From NCBI RefSeq assembly GCF_023554555.1, contig NZ_JAMJWC010000001.1, positions 682,001 through 746,000 on the forward strand: DNA of 64,000 nucleotides, written 5' to 3'. Position numbers and translations under genes: made by a program. The first letter of the stretch is position 1. Each line of letters starts with the position of its first letter. Below, piece after piece: positions 9,068-18,662 of this stretch. The stretch is from Sphingobacterium sp. lm-10. Its GTDB lineage: Bacteria; Bacteroidota; Bacteroidia; Sphingobacteriales; Sphingobacteriaceae. A model generated the notes under the pieces. It was not told the origin of the DNA and ran no database searches. It saw only the letters and a list, made by a program, of their open reading frames with translations.

Positions 9068-10186
9068 ATGAGCAACGGGAAGAGAAATAATGGATTTGTT
9101 TTCAAGCAGTATGAAGCTCCCTTTCAGACACCCTTCGATAAGCTTTTTGATATATTTAAGGAACTGATCACACATACTTCCGGGGATTTTGATGAAGCGA
9201 TCGACTGGTTGAGGCAGCTAGACAAAGAATTTAAACTGACTACGCCAGAATACACGGTGGATGATTTTATAGAAGACCTGAAGAACAAAGGATACATTCA
9301 GGAGCGTCCTGACTTGGGAGGCAACGGTGTGGGGATTACCTCCAAGATGGAAAAAGCCTTACGACAGAATGCGTTGGAACAGATTTTTGGAAAGATGCGA
9401 AAAGGCATTTCCGGCAATCATAAGACCAAATATAGTGGTCAGAGTGATGAAAATACGGGCGATCTACGAAATTACCAGTACGGCGACAGCTTGGATAAGA
9501 TTTCAATGACCGAAAGCCTTAAGAATGCGCAGGTAAACCATGGAATCGGTGAATTTAACCTGTCAGAAAATGATCTGGTGGTAGAAGATACGCAATTCAA
9601 ATCGCAGATGAGTACTGTGTTGATGATTGACATTAGCCATAGCATGATTTTGTATGGAGAAGATCGTATCACCCCAGCCAAAAAAGTCGCCATGGCGCTA
9701 TCGGAGCTTATCTTAACACGGTATCCGAAAGATTCCTTAGATGTAATCGTTTTTGGTAATGATGCCTGGCCAATAGCTATTAAAGATTTACCGTACTTGC
9801 AGGTCGGGCCTTTTCACACCAATACCGTTGCTGGCGTACAGCTGGCGCTCGATATTCTGCGGCGGAAACGCCATGCCAACAAGCAGATCTTTATGATTAC
9901 AGATGGCAAGCCAAGTTGTCTAAATATGCCAGACGGCACCTACTACAAAAACCCGATGGGTTTGGATCCGATTATTACCAGCAAATGCTACAGCATGGCC
10001 GCCCAAGCGCGCAAGTTGGGTATTCCAATCACGACCTTCATGATTACCTCAGATCCTTATCTGCAAGAATTTGTGGATGAATTTACGGCTTCCAATCATG
10101 GCAAAGCTTATTACACCGGTTTGGGCGATCTAGGCGAGATGATATTTTCGGATTATGAAGACAATCGGAAGAAACGTATCCGATAG
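9068..10186 (+). CDS. VWA domain-containing protein
   Basis: A 372-residue cytoplasmic protein. The C-terminal half (about 180-365) is a von Willebrand factor A domain with the metal-ion-dependent adhesion motif D188-I-S190-H-S192, a downstream threonine region (HTNTVAGVQLAL) and MITDGKPSC, so the MIDAS looks complete. The N-terminal part is helical and includes a polar Gly/Asn segment at about 83-140. It is followed on the same strand, 79 bases later, by a MoxR/ChlI-like AAA+ ATPase. Such pairs are known as chaperones or chelatase-type machines that load metals or remodel partner complexes, and the ATPase usually acts through the VWA protein. The client is not evident from the neighbours. 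Confidence 0.88.
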   Translation: MSNGKRNNGFVFKQYEAPFQTPFDKLFDIFKELITHTSGDFDEAIDWLRQLDKEFKLTTPEYTVDDFIEDLKNKGYIQERPDLGGNGVGITSKMEKALRQNALEQIFGKMRKGISGNHKTKYSGQSDENTGDLRNYQYGDSLDKISMTESLKNAQVNHGIGEFNLSENDLVVEDTQFKSQMSTVLMIDISHSMILYGEDRITPAKKVAMALSELILTRYPKDSLDVIVFGNDAWPIAIKDLPYLQVGPFHTNTVAGVQLALDILRRKRHANKQIFMITDGKPSCLNMPDGTYYKNPMGLDPIITSKCYSMAAQARKLGIPITTFMITSDPYLQEFVDEFTASNHGKAYYTGLGDLGEMIFSDYEDNRKKRIR

Positions 10187-10265
10187 AAATAGTACGGCTT
10201 TAAGCCATAAGTAGTATAAGCGCATGCTTATTAAATGAACACACTAAACACGATAATTAAGTTCC

Positions 10266-11732
10266 ATGAATTATACAGAAATTAACACTTTTGGTGCATT
10301 AAAGAAAGCGAACTATACGCCTAAACATATCAAGGAGGAGTTACGCCAGAATTTAATGGAGAAAATAAGAAAAGGTGAAACAGTCTTTGAAGGCGTGCAC
10401 GGCTACGAAGATACCGTGATTCCCGAATTAGAGCGAGCGATCCTCTCAAAACACAACATCAACCTACTTGGTTTGCGCGGGCAGGCAAAGACGCGTTTGG
10501 CACGTTTGATGATCAATCTATTGGACGAATATATCCCTGTGGTCGCCGGATCGGAGATCAATGATGATCCTTTTGAGCCGATCTCTCGCTACGCGGTAGA
10601 TCAATTGCAGCAGCATGGAGACGATACCCCTATTACTTGGCTACATCGGAGTGAGCGATTTGCAGAGAAATTGGCTACGCCGGATGTCACCGTAGCAGAT
10701 CTGATCGGCGACGTGGATCCTATCAAGGCGGCTAACCTGAAGTTGAATTATGCTGACGACCGCGTGATCCACTTTGGTATGATTCCTCGCGCGAATCGTT
10801 GCATATTTGTGATTAATGAGCTGCCCGATCTGCAAGCCAGAATTCAGGTCGCATTATTCAATATCTTACAAGAGGGCGATATCCAGATCCGCGGTTTTAA
10901 GCTGCGCTTGCCATTGGATATACAATTTATATTTACCGCCAATCCCGAAGATTATACGAATCGCGGCAGCATCGTTACACCGTTGAAAGACCGGATTGGC
11001 TCGCAAATCCTCACGCATTATCCGACCTCTGTAGCTATTGCCAAACGTATCACCGAGCAGGAAGCCGGATTGGAAAGTGCGCAGAAAGAACAGATTTATG
11101 TGCCGGAATTGGCACGTGATCTACTCGAACAGATCAGTTTTGAAGCGAGAGAAAGTGAATTTATTGATGCGAAAAGTGGGGTGAGTACTCGGATGGGAAT
11201 TACGGCATTCCAAAACTTATTAAGTGCCGCCGAATTACGCTTGCTACGGAGTGGCGATAGCGCTACAGCAATTCGTCTTAGCGATTTTATGGGAATTATT
11301 CCTGCCATCACCGGAAAGGTAGAGCTCGTGTACGAAGGCGAGCAGGAAGGTGCCGCCACAGTAGCCATTCAATTGATAGAAAGTGCCGTAAAAACCTTGT
11401 TCACCACACTATTTCCGAAAGTGGAAAAACTAGAGCGCGAAAACCAACGGTATCCGTACGATGATATCGTACGTTGGTTCTCTGAATCGGATGGCATCCA
11501 TTTATCTGATGAGGCCAATGACGCGGATTACCGGGAACAATTGGATCAGGTAAAGCCTTTGCAACAGCTGCTGACACAATATCAACCAGATACGAAGCCC
11601 GAAGATATCTATTTCCTGAGTGAATTCTTGCTGTGGGGACTCACGCTGAACAATAAGTTGAGCAAGTACCGTTCGGGCAAAGGCTCACAATTTGAGGATA
11701 ATTTTCATGGATACCTTCGGGATAAGATTTAA
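10266..11732 (+). CDS. MoxR/magnesium-chelatase-type AAA+ ATPase
   Basis: A 488-residue ATPase with Walker A GLRGQAKT at 69-76, Walker B CIFVINELP at 179-187 followed by LQARIQVALFNILQEGDIQIRG, the layout of ChlI/MoxR proteins, and sensor-1-like FIFTANPEDYTNRG at about 221-234. The C-terminal third is helical and specific to this subgroup. It is longer than typical MoxR (about 330 residues). It is paired with the upstream VWA gene and is expected to drive ATP-dependent remodelling of a client. Its stop overlaps the stop of the convergent PepSY_TM gene by four bases (11729-11732). Confidence 0.88.
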   Translation: MNYTEINTFGALKKANYTPKHIKEELRQNLMEKIRKGETVFEGVHGYEDTVIPELERAILSKHNINLLGLRGQAKTRLARLMINLLDEYIPVVAGSEINDDPFEPISRYAVDQLQQHGDDTPITWLHRSERFAEKLATPDVTVADLIGDVDPIKAANLKLNYADDRVIHFGMIPRANRCIFVINELPDLQARIQVALFNILQEGDIQIRGFKLRLPLDIQFIFTANPEDYTNRGSIVTPLKDRIGSQILTHYPTSVAIAKRITEQEAGLESAQKEQIYVPELARDLLEQISFEARESEFIDAKSGVSTRMGITAFQNLLSAAELRLLRSGDSATAIRLSDFMGIIPAITGKVELVYEGEQEGAATVAIQLIESAVKTLFTTLFPKVEKLERENQRYPYDDIVRWFSESDGIHLSDEANDADYREQLDQVKPLQQLLTQYQPDTKPEDIYFLSEFLLWGLTLNNKLSKYRSGKGSQFEDNFHGYLRDKI

Positions 11733-12871
11733 ATAGCGACTAGCTTTTTCTTTGTTGTCTTCTTTGGGTTTTTCTTTTTACGTTTGCCCCACCACACATA
11801 AAAGCCGGTAACCGGCAGCGTAGCACAAATCAGGCTGGCCACGAAATAGAGAATTTTGGTGGTCAGCCCTCCGATATAGCCCGTGTGTAAGCCAAAGTTA
11901 GCGCGGGAAATCCATTCTGCGGTTTTGGCTTCGCCAATAGGTTGCTGAGAGGTGGGAAGTAATTCCAACGTATAGCGATCAAAGCGTAAATCCCGCCAGC
12001 TGCCATCCTGCATATCGGTGCAAGCATAGACGACGTCTTCGTCTTCTTCCGGGATGTGTATGATCACTGCATCTTTATTTTTTAGAGCAATTTCAGTACG
12101 TACTTTATACCAGATAGAATCGGCAGTAGCTAGTGCGTTTATCTTTTGCCGATATGTTTCAGGTTGTACTACTTCCGTTTTACGGGGAGATCTTGGATAA
12201 CCTCCGGCCAGGTCAATCACCGACTTGCGTAGCCAAGGGAACGACATCATCATGGCGGTAAAGGCCATCACCAGCGCCAAAATGAGAGAATAAAAGCCCA
12301 GCACATTGTGTAAATCATAGTTGATGCGCTTCCATTTCGTTTTCCAGTTGATCGTGAAGCTTTGCCTAACCATGCGCTTGCTCCAACGCTTCGGCCACCA
12401 AAGTATCAAGCCGGATAGAGTGATCACAAAAAATAGCAACGTTCCCCAACCGACAATAGGCCGACCGATTTCTGTTGGCATCCAGAGATGACGATGCCCT
12501 TCGTCCATGAAATGAAAGAAATCCTCATGATCTACCTCCGCTATGATCTGCGCATTGTACGGATTTACATACATCAAAGTATCTCCATGGTTGATGCCAA
12601 TTTTAATTGGCTTACGATGACCGTAGTACCAGAAGCTTTCCAACTCTTTATCTGGATAAATGTTTTTAATTTTTTGGTAAACTACACTGGGGGCTAATAG
12701 TTCAGTTTGCTGTGGGTGATCAGGAGATGCGCTATAGAGCCAAGAGTATTTAATTTCCTCTTCGAAAACCAAGGCGCAGCCCGTGATAGATAGAATAACG
12801 ACTACAATACCCGATATCAATCCAAGCCATAAGTGTAGCCAGGCATTTATTTTTAATACTATTTTTTTCAT
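11729..12871 (-). CDS. PepSY-associated TM protein (iron-regulated reductase type)
   Basis: A 380-residue inner-membrane protein of the PepSY_TM family. It has an N-terminal membrane helix (LHLWLGLISGIVVVILSITGCALVF), a PepSY-like periplasmic part, further membrane helices near WGTLLFFVITLSGLILWW and LHNVLGFYSLILALVMAF, and a last helix (ILYFVASLICATLPVTGFYVWWGKR) with a Lys-rich cytoplasmic tail. Conserved histidines in the helices (HLW, HNVLGFY, LHTGYIGG) suggest haem binding. Family members lie next to siderophore receptors and are thought to reduce ferric siderophores. It is the last gene of the nine-gene minus-strand block, 90 bases after the DUF4374 gene. Confidence 0.9.
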   Translation of the reverse strand: MKKIVLKINAWLHLWLGLISGIVVVILSITGCALVFEEEIKYSWLYSASPDHPQQTELLAPSVVYQKIKNIYPDKELESFWYYGHRKPIKIGINHGDTLMYVNPYNAQIIAEVDHEDFFHFMDEGHRHLWMPTEIGRPIVGWGTLLFFVITLSGLILWWPKRWSKRMVRQSFTINWKTKWKRINYDLHNVLGFYSLILALVMAFTAMMMSFPWLRKSVIDLAGGYPRSPRKTEVVQPETYRQKINALATADSIWYKVRTEIALKNKDAVIIHIPEEDEDVVYACTDMQDGSWRDLRFDRYTLELLPTSQQPIGEAKTAEWISRANFGLHTGYIGGLTTKILYFVASLICATLPVTGFYVWWGKRKKKNPKKTTKKKLVAI

Positions 12872-12961
12872 GCTAACAATATCTCTTCAGGAAAAGCTGG
12901 TCAAAAAAATATCTTCCTGCCATTTGGTGTAGCAGGAAGATACGGATGTAGATGTAGGGTT

Positions 12962-14200
12962 TTATTTCAATCTGTACAACATAGGCGTGTCTCCGTCGGC
13001 ACCGTCGATACGTGCACCACGAGTTAGCTTATCGGTGTTGGAGTCGTATTCCCAGATGTATACCCCATCTGCTTTAGGATCATTCACCGCGATATAGGCT
13101 TTGCCATTGTGCACTACGCCAGATCTGGAGTTACCCACTAACGGGAAGTCCAATTTCTTGACTACTTGCTGTGTATTGACATCAATGATTAAATATTCCC
13201 ACATAGCAGCATACCACCAGTCATTGAACTCTTTAATATTGTTTTGTGTATCGTGTGCACTGATCAGCATTGCTTTGCCGTTACCAATGTAACTTACGCC
13301 TAATTGGTTATCGCCACCGCGCTGCGCGCTGATATTGAAGAAATAGTTCGGATCTAATTTGTATTCGCCATCTTTCACGCGATACACACCGGTAGGCAAG
13401 CTCGCTTTACCACCGCCTAGCACAGGCATCGGGATCGTTAGGATATACGTATAACCATTGTCACGGAAATTGCTGAAATAGGAGTTGCGTACTGTACCTA
13501 ATGGTGCTGAGCGGGAGTCTTCTCCGGTTACTTCTAAGTTAGACAAGCTTGGGTAATCCAATACCGCAGTATATGATTTATCGTAGTGCACTTGCGTTTG
13601 CTCATTGTACAATCCGTAACCAATAAACAGCTTATTGCCTTGAGGCAACACCGAAAATACACGCCTGCTATGGTTGGCCGGAATACCGGTTTTATCGAAT
13701 TCACCACTTTTGGTGACTTCCATTTTCTCGACATCCACTACGGCGTAAAAATTATTAGAACGCGCGCCGAACATCAGTTCGGTCTCGCTTAACCAAGCAT
13801 GCCAGCCTAGGTATAGGGTTGGTAATTGCGAGAAGGGGATTTCACGAATCGTCTTTAGTACCCCATTTTCAAAGCGGTATTTGCCGAATTTGTTTGCATC
13901 TGGGTTTACATGATAGATATCCCGTCCTTTTTGCATTAGATTCTCTTCCCAAGTTAGGATTTCTGAAACATTGGTTCCTTTTCCAACAGGAGATATCACA
14001 CCACTCATTAAGTCTTCAATTGGCAGCATATAGCGACCGTTGTCGGTGCCGACAATCACAGCAAATTCCGGATCGACTACATCGTCTGTCGTAGGGTTAT
14101 CATCACTGCAAGAAGTAACGGTGAAGCCAAGCGTCGCTACAGCTAGTGCCACGCTCCAAGCCCATTTTTTCGTGGGTTCTAAATTGATCATATCAAACAT
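12962..14200 (-). CDS. DUF4374 domain-containing lipoprotein
   Basis: A 412-residue lipoprotein with signal ATLGFTVTSC and lipobox Cys31, followed by an acidic linker. The rest is a repetitive beta-rich fold consistent with a propeller (repeated strands such as YAVVDVEKMEVTKSG, YTAVLDYPSLSNLEV, EYLIIDVNTQQVVKKLDF, AYIAVNDPKADGVYIWEYD). DUF4374 genes in Bacteroidota sit beside TonB receptors and PepSY_TM genes. This one starts five bases after the upstream TonB receptor stop and precedes PepSY_TM, so it is probably the surface or periplasmic binding partner of that receptor. The ATG at 14191 is an alternative start. Confidence 0.9.
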   Translation of the reverse strand: MFDMINLEPTKKWAWSVALAVATLGFTVTSCSDDNPTTDDVVDPEFAVIVGTDNGRYMLPIEDLMSGVISPVGKGTNVSEILTWEENLMQKGRDIYHVNPDANKFGKYRFENGVLKTIREIPFSQLPTLYLGWHAWLSETELMFGARSNNFYAVVDVEKMEVTKSGEFDKTGIPANHSRRVFSVLPQGNKLFIGYGLYNEQTQVHYDKSYTAVLDYPSLSNLEVTGEDSRSAPLGTVRNSYFSNFRDNGYTYILTIPMPVLGGGKASLPTGVYRVKDGEYKLDPNYFFNISAQRGGDNQLGVSYIGNGKAMLISAHDTQNNIKEFNDWWYAAMWEYLIIDVNTQQVVKKLDFPLVGNSRSGVVHNGKAYIAVNDPKADGVYIWEYDSNTDKLTRGARIDGADGDTPMLYRLK

Positions 14201-14205
14201 GTTAA

Positions 14206-16614
14206 TTAGTAAATATTTAAGTTGTAACGGAATTTCATAGAGACAAACCGACCGGGCTTCTGGAGTTTCGAGTTGTCGTATGCAATCTGATTAGCCAGGT
14301 TACGGCCTTCCAGCGTGAAGTTGTATAAACCATGACGAATCGAGTAGGTGATGCCTGCATTTTGGATCAACTGCGTTGGAATGTAATAGTTGGTTGTTCG
14401 ATCACCCAGTTTGGACCAAGTGGTAGAGTATTCATTTACATATTGCATAAACCAATTGAATTCCAAACGCGTACCCTCACCAAACAGGTCGTTCTTACCG
14501 ATGATAAAGTCTGTGTTACCATATAGCCACGGCTTATCCGGCAAGCGGTTGTCGTAAGTAACTTTGATGCGGTTGGTGCCGCGTACGTATTTTTCGCGAT
14601 CCACGGCACTTTCGTAACTACCGTTTACCGTAAATTTCAGCAAGTCCCCGTATGAATAGGTTACTTCCATCTCCGCGCCCTCTACTTTGATGCCACCGAA
14701 GTTGTAGTATTGACTAAAATTCTCTGAAGAACCAGAAACTACACCCGGTGGTGTGCGGTGTATATAATTCTCCGCATTGCGGTAGAAGATCGCTGCGGTC
14801 ATGTACAGGCGGTGTTTTTCCCGCAGTACCCCATTGTAAAAGACACCTAAATTATAATTGTCACTACTTTCGGGCACCAGACCTACGTTAGGATATATAT
14901 CTACACCATTACCAAATAGCTCTACCATCGTGGGTAGGCGATAGGCATGCTCGTACGAAGCTTTAATGCCTAAACCATTGGACAGAAAATAGCTTGATGC
15001 CGCTCCATAGCCGAGATAATTCTTGGACTGCCGTGTATCGCCGCCATCCGCATTTTCCACACGTCCACCAAAGTTGTAGTATTTCGTGAAAATCTGATTC
15101 CGCCATTTTTTGTCGAAGAAATCATGCATATAATTCAAACCTAGGATTTGTCTGCTCACGCTGTTATTTTGGCGGAAGCTATGATTATACGGATCGATCT
15201 CATTATAGCTTTTACGGTAGTTATTGGTGAAAGAGTGCGTGAGGTTAATGTTTTGAACCGAATTTATTTTATAATTGAATGTGCTTTGTAACAAGCTATT
15301 GTATCCGTTGAAGTGCTGTATTGATTTAGATAGGTTGATCTCACCTGCTTCTGGGAAATAGGTGTCTGGCCGACCATCCCAACGGTATACTCTGTACGAG
15401 CTTGTATCGGTCACGATGGATTTGTCATTGGCAAAATTGGCGAAGATTGTAGCCGACAAGCCACTTGTAAATAAATTCTCTTTGCGGTAGCGTAAACTAG
15501 GAACAATACTTTGACTGGTTTCCTGCACATGGCCATATACCTTTTGTTGCGTAGCGCCAGTCTGCACTTCATTGTATACAGTATTATACGTCATCCCCAA
15601 GACAAATACATCCGCCCAACGTTTGCCGGATAATCCAGCTTCTACCTGCGTCATGTTAGAGCGGTAAGCATCGTGAAAACGCTTTGCCGAAGCAATGGTG
15701 TCAAACGTGTTCGGGTTATCGCGGTTCACCACATCCAGAAATACACGCGCCTTGGGGTTGGTATACATGCGGTAGTCGTTGTCCGAATAGTTGAAGAAGG
15801 AGTTGACATTGACATGCAATCCTTTCTTCGGATCGGTAAAACTACCGCTCAATGCCGCCCGATGTGTATTGAAAGAGCCATAGCTATAACTAACGTCAAT
15901 GGCTTTTCGGCGATCCCGTTTAGTGATTATGTTGACAGCTCCGCCCAGCGCGTCTGAGGTAAGGTGCGCTGGAATGACGCCTTTGTACACTTCGATACGC
16001 TCCACGATATTGACCGGGATATTATTGAAAGACATACCACTACCATAGGCTTCGATTGGTACCCCATCGATGAAGAATTTGATATGATTGCCAGACATGC
16101 CGTTGATAGAGAACGAATAGTTGGAACCTAGGCCGCCCTGTTCCCGAATCTTGACACCGGTACTACGATTCAAGATCTGGTTAATGTCGGTATTGCTATT
16201 GGCGTATTGTTTGGTCTCAATTACATTGACATTAAAACCTGATTGCATGATCTCCTGTGCTTTGCTTTTGCCCTGCACCTGTACCTGCTCAATGTTCTCA
16301 TCCGATTCTTCCAGTGTAAAGTTTAGTTTTGAGATCTCATTTGCAACAATGCGGATAGTTTTCTGCTGCGTTTTATAGCCCATCAAATACGTTTCGATGG
16401 TATAATCACCAGGGGCAAAGTTTTTTAAGGTATATTTTCCCAAAGCATCGCTATGCGTTTGCTTTGATTTATCGTTCAGTACACGGATGGTTACTCCTTC
16501 TAGTCCCTGGTTATTATTTGTTTTTATAAAACCATTTATCACATTTCCTTGTCCGTATGTCGCACCCACTGCGACGAGCAAGAGAAGACAAAGTCTCCAT
16601 TTTAGACCAAACAT
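14206..16614 (-). CDS. TonB-dependent siderophore-type receptor
   Basis: An 802-residue outer-membrane receptor with a signal peptide (LCLLLLVAVGATYGQ), a CarboxypepD_reg-like domain at about 25-110 (GFIKTNNNQGLEGVTIRV; LGKYTLKNFAPGDY), a plug at about 125-235 (VNVIETKQYANSNTDINQIL; FFIDGVPIEAYGSGMSFNNIP; ALGGAVNIITKR) and a 22-strand-type barrel ending in MKFRYNLNIY. There is no STN domain. Neighbours (DUF4374, PepSY_TM, sigma/anti-sigma) point to uptake of an iron chelate or similar metallophore; the ligand is not determinable from sequence. It lies 82 bases after the divergent DUF4374-like gene and 5 bases before the canonical one. Confidence 0.93.
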   Translation of the reverse strand: MFGLKWRLCLLLLVAVGATYGQGNVINGFIKTNNNQGLEGVTIRVLNDKSKQTHSDALGKYTLKNFAPGDYTIETYLMGYKTQQKTIRIVANEISKLNFTLEESDENIEQVQVQGKSKAQEIMQSGFNVNVIETKQYANSNTDINQILNRSTGVKIREQGGLGSNYSFSINGMSGNHIKFFIDGVPIEAYGSGMSFNNIPVNIVERIEVYKGVIPAHLTSDALGGAVNIITKRDRRKAIDVSYSYGSFNTHRAALSGSFTDPKKGLHVNVNSFFNYSDNDYRMYTNPKARVFLDVVNRDNPNTFDTIASAKRFHDAYRSNMTQVEAGLSGKRWADVFVLGMTYNTVYNEVQTGATQQKVYGHVQETSQSIVPSLRYRKENLFTSGLSATIFANFANDKSIVTDTSSYRVYRWDGRPDTYFPEAGEINLSKSIQHFNGYNSLLQSTFNYKINSVQNINLTHSFTNNYRKSYNEIDPYNHSFRQNNSVSRQILGLNYMHDFFDKKWRNQIFTKYYNFGGRVENADGGDTRQSKNYLGYGAASSYFLSNGLGIKASYEHAYRLPTMVELFGNGVDIYPNVGLVPESSDNYNLGVFYNGVLREKHRLYMTAAIFYRNAENYIHRTPPGVVSGSSENFSQYYNFGGIKVEGAEMEVTYSYGDLLKFTVNGSYESAVDREKYVRGTNRIKVTYDNRLPDKPWLYGNTDFIIGKNDLFGEGTRLEFNWFMQYVNEYSTTWSKLGDRTTNYYIPTQLIQNAGITYSIRHGLYNFTLEGRNLANQIAYDNSKLQKPGRFVSMKFRYNLNIY

Positions 16615-16696
16615 ATTTTTATTTAGATTAATGACACATAAGAATGTAGCTTATGTACCGCTTAACCGAAGGTCAGTTGCCGAGAAAAATGAGAAA

Positions 16697-17917
16697 TTAT
16701 TGCAATTTGTCCAGTCGAAGCAGGTAATCGATTGGAAATTGGGGAGTTAGGTGTTGGGAAAATGAGCCCGTTTTTAAATTATATCTCCACACACTGTGGC
16801 GATCCTTTTCGTCGTCAATAGCAATGTAGATATCGTCACCTACTTTTACTACGTTTTCTTTACGCGTGCCCTTATCTAATGGCAGGGCCAATTGTTCCAT
16901 TTTGCCAGAAACGAGATCTACGAGATAATACTCAAATTGGTAGACCAAATGATGGTTGGAGAAATCCGTGTATTTGTCGGACTGCTCGCCCCGAATGATA
17001 GCTTTGTTATCGCCCAGATACCAAAATCCATACGCATGATTACCCGTTTGTTGGGAGATATTGACCATATAGGTGGTATCTACTTGGTCATCGCCTTTTT
17101 TCTTGCGAAATATGGCTGATGGGAGTTGAATGGCATTCCCGGCGGCTATCCCTGGTCCGCTGCTAAAATAAAAGTCACCATTTTCGGCTGTGCCGCTATA
17201 TGTTTGGATGGTATTGATCCCACCGGGATAGGTGGATCGGGCGTCTTTTTGTTCGGATAGTACACGCAGCGAGGAAAAATCCAACGTGCGATAATACATC
17301 GTGTCTAGGGTAGTATATTCGGTATGGCTAAGCATTTTGCTGTAAGCATAAGCGATCCACAATTTATTGTTTTCATAATGGATCAAGCCAATGCTTAAGA
17401 TAGAAAAGTCATTCACAGCAGGTGGTATTGGCACGTTCTGCTCGCGAATCAGCGAAAAATTCTTGGTATCGATCTCGTAAAAGCGGCAAGTTTCAGTGTC
17501 GCCATGTACGACATTGGCGATTAATAAGGTGTCAGAATTGTTTTTCCAATGGTATTGCTCGATATTATCGTTTACCAATTTGATGGAATCTTTGGCTTGT
17601 AATCCGGCAGAGGAAATCTGGTATTGGATGAGATAATCATTTTGCGGGTTGATGGAATAAACGAAACCATTTCGCTGGATGAATTCTCGGTTAAAGCCTT
17701 TATGCGGCGGCTTCACGGATCCCACCTGCTGCCAACTGCTATCTATTAATAAAAAATTATTGTCACCATTCTTACTGACAAAAAGCGAATAGGCGGGTTC
17801 AAATTGAAGAGCAGCATCTACCTGCTTATCTTCATGCGTACAGGATAACCCTAACCCGAGTGCAAAAATTGCAAGGAAGGTAAATAAGATAGGAGAGAGC
17901 CCTGTAGGTAAACGCAT
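16697..17917 (-). CDS. divergent DUF4374-like lipoprotein
   Basis: A 406-residue predicted lipoprotein (signal ALGLGLSC, lipobox Cys26). It has the same length and strand rhythm as the DUF4374 protein at 12962 and parallels it at the C-terminus: GNHAYGFWYLGDNKAIIRG against GDNQLGVSYIGNGKAMLIS, YYLVDLVSGKMEQLALPL against YLIIDVNTQQVVKKLDFPL, and DYLLRLDKLQ against TPMLYRLK. I read it as a diverged paralogue, although a family search might not call it. It begins three bases after the anti-sigma gene stop, so its translation is probably coupled to the regulator rather than to a receptor, which is unusual. Confidence 0.8.
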   Translation of the reverse strand: MRLPTGLSPILFTFLAIFALGLGLSCTHEDKQVDAALQFEPAYSLFVSKNGDNNFLLIDSSWQQVGSVKPPHKGFNREFIQRNGFVYSINPQNDYLIQYQISSAGLQAKDSIKLVNDNIEQYHWKNNSDTLLIANVVHGDTETCRFYEIDTKNFSLIREQNVPIPPAVNDFSILSIGLIHYENNKLWIAYAYSKMLSHTEYTTLDTMYYRTLDFSSLRVLSEQKDARSTYPGGINTIQTYSGTAENGDFYFSSGPGIAAGNAIQLPSAIFRKKKGDDQVDTTYMVNISQQTGNHAYGFWYLGDNKAIIRGEQSDKYTDFSNHHLVYQFEYYLVDLVSGKMEQLALPLDKGTRKENVVKVGDDIYIAIDDEKDRHSVWRYNLKTGSFSQHLTPQFPIDYLLRLDKLQ

Positions 17918-17920
17918 AGA

Positions 17921-18613
17921 TTAGGTCAGGTGAAACTGCTTTCGGATATGTTTACGTAAAATAGGCGGCAGGTATTCTAACTCTTTTTTGGAGTAAACCA
18001 CCAATTCACTGGTATCCGGATCGGTGGAGATAAAATATACTTCGCCCTGGCGAAAATCGAGCGAAGTCTTATTCTGCTCATCATAAAGGATGATGTCTCG
18101 TTTTGGACTGAATAACACGTCGCCTGATACGGCCATATTACCCGACTGAAAGTTGATGCTGGCGGAGCTATTTTTGCTGAGGGTGAATTCAAAAGAATCT
18201 TCCTCCCAGAGCACCACCGAATTGTCTGAATTATTGGCATTAAAGAATTGTCGTTCCTTGTTGGAAGACTGGAAACCCCACCAACCAATTCCCAATAAAA
18301 TAATGGTAGAAGCCGCTACGGATAGCCAGGTAACCGTCGTCCTGCGAGATTTTAGGAATGCATCCTTAGAAACTTGATTATAGTGGAGGTCGGAATGTCT
18401 TTCAGTAGGAGTAGAGGCGTCCATGTGCGCGGCGATATTTTCCCATAAATCCTGTTTGATGGCATGCTCTTTTGTAGTACCCAAATCAAGTTCTCCTTCC
18501 AGCTCATCCAACACTAAGTCGGGACTATCCAACCATTTGCTTACGGCAGCCTCTTCCTGATCGGTACATTGACCAAGCTCATATCGCTCCAGTAATTCTT
18601 TGGTTATCTTCAT
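17921..18613 (-). CDS. short FecR-like anti-sigma factor
   Basis: A 230-residue single-pass membrane regulator. The N-terminal part (ITKELLERYELGQCTDQEEAAVSKWL) matches the anti-sigma N-terminus of FecR proteins, a membrane helix lies at about 94-113 (VTWLSVAASTIILLGIGWWG), and the periplasmic part (about 115-230) is short and beta-rich with weak FecR character (GEVYFISTDPDTSELVVYS). It lacks the C-terminal DUF4974/STN-contact domain seen in the 336-residue FecR at 434. It is 49 bases after the sigma factor gene and 3 bases before the DUF4374-like gene. It probably holds the neighbouring sigma factor inactive; how it senses a signal is unclear. Confidence 0.82.
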   Translation of the reverse strand: MKITKELLERYELGQCTDQEEAAVSKWLDSPDLVLDELEGELDLGTTKEHAIKQDLWENIAAHMDASTPTERHSDLHYNQVSKDAFLKSRRTTVTWLSVAASTIILLGIGWWGFQSSNKERQFFNANNSDNSVVLWEEDSFEFTLSKNSSASINFQSGNMAVSGDVLFSPKRDIILYDEQNKTSLDFRQGEVYFISTDPDTSELVVYSKKELEYLPPILRKHIRKQFHLT

Positions 18614-18662
18614 CTCTTCTACACTACAAAGATAGTATATAATTATGAGCTGTAATTACATC

